From an uncultured Lachnospira sp. (GTDB taxonomy: Bacteria > Bacillota > Clostridia > Lachnospirales > Lachnospiraceae): DNA of 9,606 nt. Every line of letters begins with the position of its first letter. Position 1 is the first letter of the stretch. Shown in pieces: positions 1 through 5,920 of this stretch. The stretch lies in contig CAMZGB010000030.1 in the NCBI GenBank assembly GCA_947306285.1, positions 1-9,606 of the forward strand. The letters run 5' to 3'. A model generated the notes under the pieces. It searched no databases. It was not told where the DNA came from and saw only the letters and a list, made by a program, of their open reading frames with translations. Both the position numbers and the translations under genes were made by a program.

Positions 1-590
1 GATTGCCTGGGGTAGGAAAAACGGAGTATGTCAAATACCTCACGAACTATATACCTCCGTACGAGCGAGTATATACGATTGAGGACAACCTAGAACTTAG
101 GTATTCATCTATTAATCCGGGCAAAGATTGTGTTGAAATAAAAATAAGCGACAGTTTTGGCTATTCAGATGCTTTGAAGGCAAGTAAGAGACAGTTACCT
201 ACATGGGTGTTGCTGGCAGAAGCTAGAGGTGAGGAAGTTAAGTATCTACTCGAAAACATTTCGGCGGGTGTATCCTGCCTCACAACTATTCACTTAGATG
301 ATGCCAGCAAAATCCCTGACCGATTAAGAAACATGGGACAATCTATAAATGAAAACGATGTTTATTCTTTCATTAATCTAGCAGTGCAATTAGAGTCAGT
401 TGTGAAAGAAGGAGAAAAGATTACGAGAAGGATTTCTCAGGTTATGTGTTTATCGAGAAACAATGAAGAGAATGAAAAAGTAATGATATATGAAGACGGA
501 AAAATTTTGACGAAAAAGTTACCAGAAGATTTATTGAGAAAATTTAAGTTAGCAGGGATTGATAATCCCTTCGCTAAAACAATTATATAA
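1..590 (+). CDS. Type II/IV secretion ATPase, CpaF/TadA/VirB11-like (5' end missing)
   Basis: Cytoplasmic hexameric ATPase that would power assembly or secretion through the membrane platform encoded next. The window opens inside the Walker A loop: the first full codons read LPGVGKT, so the TTG at base 3 is an internal Leu and the real start lies upstream; bases 1-2 finish a split codon. Downstream are the family's other boxes in order: an Asp box (TIED, about residue 25 of the visible part), a Walker B-like segment (VLLAEARGEE, about 69-78) and a His box (LTTIH, about 93-97). Typical CpaF proteins have 400 or more residues, so roughly the N-terminal half is absent. The gene ends with TAA 24 bases before the platform gene's preferred start. 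The spacing between boxes and the 'ARGEE' variant of the usual 'GE(V/A)RG' resemble CpaF/VirB11 more than GspE/PilB, and no zinc-binding Cys cluster is seen. The family is confident; the exact system is less so. Confidence 0.88.
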   Translation, partial: LPGVGKTEYVKYLTNYIPPYERVYTIEDNLELRYSSINPGKDCVEIKISDSFGYSDALKASKRQLPTWVLLAEARGEEVKYLLENISAGVSCLTTIHLDDASKIPDRLRNMGQSINENDVYSFINLAVQLESVVKEGEKITRRISQVMCLSRNNEENEKVMIYEDGKILTKKLPEDLLRKFKLAGIDNPFAKTII

Positions 591-602
591 AATCCATTTG
601 TG

Positions 603-608
603 GGGGAG
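603..608 (+). promoter_or_regulatory. Ribosome binding site that decides the platform-protein start
   Basis: GGGGAG lies six bases before the TTG at 615. The upstream in-frame GTG at 600 overlaps this site and has only AT-rich sequence before it. The TTG is therefore the better start, giving 438 residues rather than 443. Confidence 0.6.
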
Positions 609-614
609 AAGATT

Positions 615-1931
615 TTGAAAAAGAAAATATTAGCTTTGATTAAAAATTCAGCGAAAGTAATTCTGATTATTTTAGGGATTTGCCTAGCATATAAATTAAA
701 TGTAGTTTCGATAATTATTTGTATGAGCGCAGGCGTTGTATTCAATTATTTATATCAGAAAGAAGAATTAAAAAGAAAAAGATACTTTGAAAGGTTCAAA
801 GATGCAGTTTCATATATGGAGCAGATAATCTATTCATTTAAGAAGCAACCAAAGATTAGAATAGCACTTTTGGATGCACAAAAGATTGGTTCCGACGAAG
901 TAAAAGAACTATTAGAGGAAGTAATTGTAAGTATAGACACAAAAGAGTCTGACAATATTTATGAGGAGTCTTTAGGACTAATTGAAAAAGAATATAGTTG
1001 TAAAAGAATAAAATCGCTGCATAAGTTTTTAATAAAAATAGAAGAACATGGAGGAGAATACGACAATTACATAGATATTCTGCTTGAGGACATCAAGAAT
1101 TGGAATGACAGGACATTATTGTTTATTAAAAATGTGGCACGAGTAAAGAGGAATGTGCTGATTTCAGTTTTTTCTACAGTAATTACTTGTGGTTTTATGG
1201 CATATGTAGTGCCTGCTGAGTATAGTTATACGCCAAGTATTGTTTATCAAATAGCTTCTACAGTGATGTTGATATTGATGCTAGTTTCATATTACATGAT
1301 AGTTAAGAAGATGAATATCGATTGGCTAAAAGAAGGGCAAAGCTTAAAAAATAATCAGGTAATGAGATATTACAATTTAGTAGAAAAAGGATATGAGAAT
1401 TATCGCCAGTTAAGCTTTGGTGAGAAACTTTCTTACAAAAGTGCAAAGAAAAGAATGGAAAAAGAATTATCAAAATGTTTCCCTGATTGGATAAGAGAAG
1501 TTGCAATTAATTTACAAAACGATACAGTTCAGTCGGCAATTGAGAACTCATATGAAAATGCACCATTTATTTTGCAGAGGCCGATTCGAAAACTACTTTT
1601 AGATTTTGAAAAGTACCCAGTGGGAATTGAACCGTACGATAATTTGCTGAAAGAATTTGACTTAGATGAGATTAAGTCTTCGATGAAGATGTTTTATTCC
1701 ATAAATGAATTGGGAAAAGAGCAATCAGATCAGCAGATAAATTCTATTCTTGATAGAAATAATAAACTGGCAGGTCATGCCGAGGAAGCAAAGAATCAGG
1801 ATCAAATTGGAGCGGCATCAATGTTATCTTCCGTTCCAATGATCGTGGGAATAGTAAAGATAATGATAGATATGGTTTTGATGATTACAGTTTTCACCAC
1901 ATCTATTGGAAGTGCAATTAATGCTGGATAG
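615..1931 (+). CDS. Inner-membrane platform protein with two type II secretion F-like halves (TadB/TadC-like)
   Basis: Polytopic protein expected to couple the ATPase to filament assembly. Preferred start is TTG 615 with a good Shine-Dalgarno; GTG 600 is possible. Two hydrophobic helices open the protein (about residues 12-28 and 29-48 from TTG). A helical, Lys/Glu-rich cytoplasmic region follows (about 50-190), then two helices (about 191-210 and 218-238), a second cytoplasmic helical region (about 240-390) and a final hydrophobic segment near the C-terminus (about 400-432). The first half looks like TadB (two helices, F domain, two helices); the second like a TadC-type F domain with its closing helix. 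Canonical TadB and TadC are separate proteins of roughly 300 residues, so this is a compact joined version or a GspF relative with an extra N-terminal membrane pair. Sequence similarity to named families is weak by eye; assignment rests on topology, length and the adjacent ATPase. Confidence 0.75.
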   Translation: MKKKILALIKNSAKVILIILGICLAYKLNVVSIIICMSAGVVFNYLYQKEELKRKRYFERFKDAVSYMEQIIYSFKKQPKIRIALLDAQKIGSDEVKELLEEVIVSIDTKESDNIYEESLGLIEKEYSCKRIKSLHKFLIKIEEHGGEYDNYIDILLEDIKNWNDRTLLFIKNVARVKRNVLISVFSTVITCGFMAYVVPAEYSYTPSIVYQIASTVMLILMLVSYYMIVKKMNIDWLKEGQSLKNNQVMRYYNLVEKGYENYRQLSFGEKLSYKSAKKRMEKELSKCFPDWIREVAINLQNDTVQSAIENSYENAPFILQRPIRKLLLDFEKYPVGIEPYDNLLKEFDLDEIKSSMKMFYSINELGKEQSDQQINSILDRNNKLAGHAEEAKNQDQIGAASMLSSVPMIVGIVKIMIDMVLMITVFTTSIGSAINAG

Positions 1932-1938
1932 AAAGGAG
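1926..1938 (+). repeat. 13-base gene-junction repeat, copy 1 (stop plus RBS)
   Basis: GGATAGAAAGGAG covers the Gly-TAG end of the platform gene and the Shine-Dalgarno of the 34-residue gene. The identical 13 bases recur at 2043-2055, 117 bases downstream. Confidence 0.7.
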
Positions 1939-1943
1939 TTATT

Positions 1944-2048
1944 ATGAAGTATTTTGTATCGGAATTAGGACAGTGTATAGTGTTTGGAATTATTTTTGTT
2001 TGTCTTGTGACAGCATTTTATCAAGTTTTGAATGTTGTAACAGGATAG
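1944..2048 (+). CDS. Small pilin-like membrane peptide, 34 aa (first of three related)
   Basis: A 34-residue ORF, ATG to TAG, with AAAGGAG six bases or so upstream and 12 bases after the platform stop. It is a single hydrophobic helix (about residues 11-32) preceded by a short polar head with Glu7 and Gly9. Its first 20 residues align without gaps to the N-termini of the next two genes: Glu7, Gly9, Ile/Leu12, Gly15, Ile16, Val19. A hydrophobic helix preceded by Gly and Glu recalls Flp/Tad pilins and pseudopilins, where a prepilin peptidase cuts after Gly, but the spacing of Glu to the presumed cut differs from the usual Glu+5. It is too short for most gene callers. It could be a pilin subunit, an assembly factor for the platform, or a small membrane peptide of another role. 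Support comes from the RBS, position and shared motif; function is inference. Confidence 0.72.
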   Translation: MKYFVSELGQCIVFGIIFVCLVTAFYQVLNVVTG

Positions 2049-2055
2049 AAAGGAG
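2043..2055 (+). repeat. 13-base gene-junction repeat, copy 2 (stop plus RBS)
   Basis: Identical to 1926-1938 (GGATAGAAAGGAG), again spanning a Gly-TAG end and the next Shine-Dalgarno. The copy suggests that the small-gene unit was duplicated in tandem. Confidence 0.7.
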
Positions 2056-2061
2056 AGGAAT

Positions 2062-2199
2062 ATGGAACATTTTATTTTAGAACATGGAGGAATGTTAGTT
2101 AGTGGAATAGTAGCAGTCATGACAATAGTAATAATGTTTGTATTTCTTAGAGCTATGGGAAATATGGATTTGAGTGCTATAGGAATGCTAATCGGATAA
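2062..2199 (+). CDS. Small pilin-like membrane peptide, 45 aa (second of three related)
   Basis: A 45-residue ORF, ATG to TAA, starting 13 bases after the preceding stop, with AAAGGAG six bases before the ATG. The head is EHGG (Glu7, His8, Gly9, Gly10), followed by a hydrophobic helix (about residues 11-29) and a short tail of about 16 residues ending in Gly. The N-terminus matches the 133-residue protein particularly well: both have Glu-His-Gly, then Leu12, Gly15-Ile16-Val17, Val19-Met20. The size is close to Flp major pilins (about 50-60 residues), which also consist of little more than the hydrophobic helix and a short tail, so this is the best candidate in view for an abundant filament subunit. 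The lack of a recognisable Glu-Tyr Flp motif argues against calling it Flp outright. Confidence 0.75.
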   Translation: MEHFILEHGGMLVSGIVAVMTIVIMFVFLRAMGNMDLSAIGMLIG

Positions 2200-2216
2200 T
2201 TAAAAAGGGGGATAAA

Positions 2217-2618
2217 ATGGGTTTATTGATAGGTGAACATGGAGAGACTCTTCTCTATGGAATAGTTGGGGTGATGTTAGTTTGTTTGATTTGTCTTATT
2301 TGCAATGTTAAATGGAAAGGATTGACGCCAAGTTACAAGACAGAGCTCAGTCCGACAAACAAAATGTTTGCAAATCGGGTACATAACAAATACCCGGTTA
2401 TTGAGAGTGACGATGTTATTTATGCGGACTACAAGGACACAGGTTTTGTGTTTGAGGATTATATAAAAGCCAAAGACTACACCGGCAAAGATATTAGCGA
2501 CGATGTAAAAGTTTTTGGCACAGTGGATGTTTGGAAAAAGAGCGTTTACAGATTAAAGTGTGTTGTACGTTCTAACGATTTGGTTTGTACAAAATATGTG
2601 AATGTGGTGGTGGAGTAG
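2217..2618 (+). CDS. Pilin-like N-terminus joined to a bacterial Ig-like (DUF5011-type) domain
   Basis: 133 residues from ATG 2217, with AAGGGGG a few bases upstream. Residues 1-20 carry the same position-matched motif as the two preceding peptides (Glu7-His8-Gly9, Leu12, Gly15-Ile16, Val19). The membrane helix (about 11-30) contains three Cys (23, 26, 29). After a linker, residues about 60-133 look like an Ig-like fold of the DUF5011/HYR style: a 'P-x-I-x-x-D-D-V' opening, 'Y-(T)-G-K-D-I-S-D-D-V' in the middle, 'V-F-G-T-V-D-V' and a closing run of alternating beta residues. Cys115 and Cys124 could form a disulphide across a hairpin. The likely role is a surface-exposed or tip subunit on the same assembly platform. 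The N-terminal relationship is directly visible; the Ig-like call is from pattern memory. The stop lies three bases before the next ATG. Confidence 0.82.
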   Translation: MGLLIGEHGETLLYGIVGVMLVCLICLICNVKWKGLTPSYKTELSPTNKMFANRVHNKYPVIESDDVIYADYKDTGFVFEDYIKAKDYTGKDISDDVKVFGTVDVWKKSVYRLKCVVRSNDLVCTKYVNVVVE

Positions 2619-2621
2619 AAT

Positions 2622-2966
2622 ATGAAAATAGCAATAGAAGTGTTTTCGATAGTGATAGCAATTACATTGGCATGTATATTGTTTTCTTCAATTATTAGCA
2701 GCAACAATCAAAATTGTTATGCGAGAGATTTCTATAACGTGGTTGTGAATAGAATTGAGGATAGCAATTATAATGATCAAGTTATATCGGAATGTAAAAG
2801 TGATGCAAGAGATAAGGGCTACGATCTGACTGTACAAGATGTCACAGTTTATGATGATCAGCCTAGCAAATATGTAACGCTTACTTACTATGTTAGTTTA
2901 CCGGTGTTTAGCCTTTTTGGGACTGACTATTCAAAGCAAGCAGTTATAGAGGGGTATGCGAGATGA
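2622..2966 (+). CDS. N-anchored pseudopilin-like protein, 114 aa
   Basis: ATG 2622 with GGAG six bases upstream, inside the end of the preceding gene. One hydrophobic helix begins almost at once (about residues 4-25), without a positively charged leader or a signal peptidase motif, so the protein is probably membrane-anchored or processed like a pseudopilin. The rest (about 28-114) is polar and ends in a beta-rich segment with a 'Y-Y-V-S-L-P-V-F' stretch and a GYAR tail. Cys32 and Cys58 are the only Cys outside the helix. Small proteins of this shape (DUF4320-like, by general resemblance only) occur beside Tad-like genes in clostridia. It lacks the Glu7-Gly9 motif of the three preceding genes, though a Glu is present at residue 6. 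Its last four bases overlap the beta-helix gene, indicating coupled translation. Confidence 0.75.
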   Translation: MKIAIEVFSIVIAITLACILFSSIISSNNQNCYARDFYNVVVNRIEDSNYNDQVISECKSDARDKGYDLTVQDVTVYDDQPSKYVTLTYYVSLPVFSLFGTDYSKQAVIEGYAR

Positions 2967-5482
2967 AAAAGATTAAATATTTGATTATGTTTACACTATT
3001 TATAGTGTGTGTATATAAAAAAGAGGTAAAAGCTTTATCTGGAAGTGGAACGTCGTCGAATCCATATATAGTAACAAGTGGTTCGGAACTAGCAACTGCT
3101 TTGTCGAAGGGGAATTCTTCATGGAAGTATATTGCAGTAACCGACACGTTAGCAGTTAAAGAAACTATAAATGTAAATGCGGGAAAATTTAGAATCTATT
3201 CTAAAGGTGGTGATTATACAATAAGGCGTTCGCAGAGTATGAGCGCAACAGTGAATTCATCGTCCAAGCCACTTCGCTGCATCAAACTGGATGAAAGTAC
3301 AGAAATTGAACTAGGTTATGCAGCCACATCCAATAAATTGATTATAAATGGATCGAAGACTTCGTTCACAGATAGTAGACAGTGCAACGAATGGTTTTAT
3401 GTAGGCAAAAACGCAAAACTAACAATTTGTGCTAACTGCCTTTTTACAAATGCAAAGAACACAATGAATACAGATGAAGCAGCGCCTATCAGAGCGTATG
3501 GATTAGTTAATATCCATGGTGAGATTTCAAACTGTGAAGGAAACAATGGTGGTGCTGTAAAGTGTATTGGAGGTGCTGTTAATGTTTACAGTGGAGCCAA
3601 GATACATAATTGCAAATCTGGAACGGAAGGTGGAGCTATATATGGAAGAAATTTTGCGATTATTACTGTAAATGCAGGTTCAATTTATAGCAATCAATCC
3701 GCCGAAGAAGGTGGTGGAATCTTCTCTACAGAATCAATTGTCTATTTAAATGGTGGAAGTATTTATAGTAACAGTTCTGGAAAGACGGGAGGCGGAGTAT
3801 TCTGTGGAAATGAAACAGATTTGTACTTTGGATCTAATGGCTCTGGCCCGATTATATCTGATAATTATGCAAAGAATAGTGGTGGAGGAGTTAGATGTAA
3901 TGGCGGATCTGATGTTTCTGGAGGATTTAGTGAGTTTCAAGGTGGAACTATAACTAGAAATAAAACGGACGTTTCTGGCGGTGGTATTTCTGTAGGAAAA
4001 CCGAGTAGTGGAAAAGCCTCAAAGATTGTTATAACAAATATGATAATCACAGATAATACCGCTGATAAGAATGGTGGTGGAATTTGCTTCTCTGAAGGAG
4101 TCAAAGGAAAAAATAGCAATGATGTTATTATTTCTAGCACTACAATAACAGGCAATAAGTCTAATAATGCTGGGGGAGGAATTCATTTAACTACCGCTTT
4201 GGTGATAACAGGTGACACAATAAAAAATAATGAAAGTGTTTCGGGTGGAGGAGTATTCGTTGCTAGCAGCGGAACTTTGAGGATGCCGGATAGCGTTATC
4301 GAAAACAATACCGCCACAAAAGGAGAAGGTGTTTATCAAAATGGCATTTTTGAAATATCAAATCTAGGGTATGTAAATTCGAATAATGCTGTATATTTGC
4401 CAAGCGGAAAGCATATAGACATTACTGGAAAACTATTGGTATCAAATGTTCTGGTTTCATATATTGATCCAGAAGTTAAAACTAAAGGAACAATATTAGT
4501 AGATGTTACCTATACAGGTGCAACTGCAGAGAGTGAATTGTATTATCGAGGCAGTGGTGATGGAGAAGCAAGAGGGGAAGATGTCACTAAAAAGTTTGCT
4601 ACTAAAGGTGGACATATTCTTCGCCCATCTAATAAAAATACCGCTTTTAATTCTTCGAGATATATCATCATTAGTGAGAGATATGAAGTAAAGTATAATG
4701 CAAACTCACTTGATCCTATAGCAAACCTTCCAAAGGACGGAATAGCATTTTGGAATGAAATGTATAAAGTGAGTGATAATGTTGTTAGCCGCATTGGGTT
4801 TGTCTTGAACATTAATAAGCATTGGAATTTGTCGGCAAATGGCCTTGGAACAGTTATGAAACCAGGAGTTGATACATTAATAGATTCAGATACTACACTA
4901 TATGCGATTTGGGAAGAATTACCAATAACATCACTTTCTATGACAACTGTAGATAGATACTATGTGGTGGGACAAAAAATCACTTTGACTAGTGAAGAGA
5001 TTACAAAAAAAGTAAAAGTTAAGAATAATTTTGGAATAATTGTTAATTATAAGGTTAAAGTGACAGAGATTGCCAGCATTAGTGGAAGGATTATTGCAAA
5101 AGGAAAGGATTTGAAAGCAGATAATTATATTAATACTAGTGAAGGAGCAAGATATATGATATCTCTTTCATCGGCAAATGAACAAGGTAACATCACATGT
5201 ACAGGAACGATGGTTGTTTATGTAATGGATGATTATTATGAAAAGACAGAAGTAAGATTCATTTCTGCAGAGTTTATAGATACTTTAGACCCAAAGTCTA
5301 AATGGAAAAGACAATACAGAAGTGACTTAGAGGAATCACTTAATAATAACGATAACTATATTTATACCGTTAGTCTTGAAAAAGAAGATTTTGTAGAGAT
5401 TAAAAATAGAATTAAAGCTAACGGATATAAGATTAATCATTCGATTAATTCTAGAGTTTGTGTAAAAGTAATTAAACAGTAA
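2963..5482 (+). CDS. Secreted parallel beta-helix (Pmp-like repeat) surface protein with InlB-type repeat
   Basis: 839 residues, starting in an ATGA overlap with the preceding stop; an AGAGGGG site lies just upstream. It has a Sec signal peptide: KKIK, hydrophobic core about 6-18, probable cut after the VKA at 22-24. The mature start has a 'GSGTSSNPYIV' motif common at the head of right-handed beta-helix proteins. Ten GG(A/G)(I/V)-type turns start near residues 196, 223, 250, 276, 307, 339, 371, 404, 428 and 454 (the last is GEGV), 24-33 residues apart, resembling the GGA(I/V) repeats of polymorphic membrane proteins. Residues about 569-652 fit an InlB B-repeat/Listeria-Bacteroides repeat, ending in 'TLYAIWEE'. 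The last 185 residues are not recognised. There is no LPxTG motif, C-terminal membrane helix or S-layer domain, so cell attachment is unexplained. The most likely role is an adhesin or polysaccharide-binding protein displayed by the neighbouring assembly system. Confidence 0.87.
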   Translation: MKKIKYLIMFTLFIVCVYKKEVKALSGSGTSSNPYIVTSGSELATALSKGNSSWKYIAVTDTLAVKETINVNAGKFRIYSKGGDYTIRRSQSMSATVNSSSKPLRCIKLDESTEIELGYAATSNKLIINGSKTSFTDSRQCNEWFYVGKNAKLTICANCLFTNAKNTMNTDEAAPIRAYGLVNIHGEISNCEGNNGGAVKCIGGAVNVYSGAKIHNCKSGTEGGAIYGRNFAIITVNAGSIYSNQSAEEGGGIFSTESIVYLNGGSIYSNSSGKTGGGVFCGNETDLYFGSNGSGPIISDNYAKNSGGGVRCNGGSDVSGGFSEFQGGTITRNKTDVSGGGISVGKPSSGKASKIVITNMIITDNTADKNGGGICFSEGVKGKNSNDVIISSTTITGNKSNNAGGGIHLTTALVITGDTIKNNESVSGGGVFVASSGTLRMPDSVIENNTATKGEGVYQNGIFEISNLGYVNSNNAVYLPSGKHIDITGKLLVSNVLVSYIDPEVKTKGTILVDVTYTGATAESELYYRGSGDGEARGEDVTKKFATKGGHILRPSNKNTAFNSSRYIIISERYEVKYNANSLDPIANLPKDGIAFWNEMYKVSDNVVSRIGFVLNINKHWNLSANGLGTVMKPGVDTLIDSDTTLYAIWEELPITSLSMTTVDRYYVVGQKITLTSEEITKKVKVKNNFGIIVNYKVKVTEIASISGRIIAKGKDLKADNYINTSEGARYMISLSSANEQGNITCTGTMVVYVMDDYYEKTEVRFISAEFIDTLDPKSKWKRQYRSDLEESLNNNDNYIYTVSLEKEDFVEIKNRIKANGYKINHSINSRVCVKVIKQ

Positions 5483-5484
5483 GT

Positions 5485-5488
5485 GGAG
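5485..5488 (+). promoter_or_regulatory. Ribosome binding site that decides the start of the 122-aa protein
   Basis: GGAG lies six bases before ATG 5495. The alternative in-frame GTG at 5483 directly follows the preceding TAA and overlaps the site, so it has no binding site of its own at a sensible distance. Confidence 0.6.
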
Positions 5489-5494
5489 AAAAAG

Positions 5495-5863
5495 ATGAAA
5501 CAATTTATAACAGTTATTGGAATTGCAGTAATTGTAACACTGATTGCTATGACTATTTTGGCAGATCAGAGTAGAAGTTCCAGATTAGATGAGCTAGAAA
5601 AAGCAGTATCTGGAGCAGTAAAGCAAACAGTGAAAGCGAGCCATGCATTTGGACAGACTGACATTAGATCAGATGAAGAGATGGTGGCACATTTTGTGAA
5701 TGTGGTTTCAAACAATATAAAAAGTGACGGAAAAATTTCCGTCAAAGTATTAGGTATTGATTATAAAGAAGGCTTGTTAGATGTGAAAGTCTCTGAGACA
5801 TTCAAATATTTAAATGGTAGAGAAAAAACTATAACAGTTAGAAAGTGTGCCATTTATGAGTAG
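5495..5863 (+). CDS. N-anchored pilin-like protein, 122 aa, last gene of the secretion operon
   Basis: Preferred start is ATG 5495 (122 residues); GTG 5483 would add four. A hydrophobic helix spans about residues 3-23, followed by a charged, helical stretch (about 27-80: 'RLDELEKAVSGAVKQT') and a beta-rich end containing 'G-L-L-D-V-K-V-S-E-x-F' and a Lys/Arg-rich C-terminus. From memory, proteins with this layout, including a conserved 'GLLDV.V.E.FKY.NG' region, accompany Tad-like loci in Lachnospiraceae; this is resemblance, not a search result. The arrangement of N-terminal helix, long helical spine and C-terminal beta sheet fits a type IV pilin or pseudopilin fold. It lies 12 bases after the beta-helix gene, so it is probably co-made with it and may act as its membrane partner or a minor pilin. 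No typical prepilin cleavage site with Glu+5 is obvious. Confidence 0.8.
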   Translation: MKQFITVIGIAVIVTLIAMTILADQSRSSRLDELEKAVSGAVKQTVKASHAFGQTDIRSDEEMVAHFVNVVSNNIKSDGKISVKVLGIDYKEGLLDVKVSETFKYLNGREKTITVRKCAIYE

Positions 5864-5882
5864 GTTGGTTTCATTTATATGT

Positions 5883-5920
5883 CGACTAATTCTAAAAAAA
5901 TATAATTGATTAGTCGTTTT
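5883..5920 (+). terminator. Possible terminator hairpin between convergent genes
   Basis: CGACTAAT (5883-5890) and ATTAGTCG (5909-5916) form a perfect eight-base stem with an 18-base AT-rich loop, followed by TTTT. The right arm overlaps the birA stop codon. The long loop and short T run make it weak; on the - strand no T run follows. It sits where a + strand operon terminator is expected. Confidence 0.35.

Noticed and set aside
3746..4155. Open frames on both strands across the repeat region of the beta-helix gene
   Set aside because: They follow from the biased codons of the Gly-Gly repeats. None has a plausible ribosome site or a recognisable product, and the + strand gene accounts for the region.
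5100..5482. Sortase signal or C-terminal membrane anchor in the beta-helix protein
   Set aside because: The last 120 residues contain no LPxTG-like motif, hydrophobic helix or Lys/Arg tail typical of sorting signals.
5726..5743. Inverted repeat GACGG-AAAAATTT-CCGTC
   Set aside because: It lies within the coding sequence of the 122-residue protein and has no T run after it, so it is not a terminator; probably chance.
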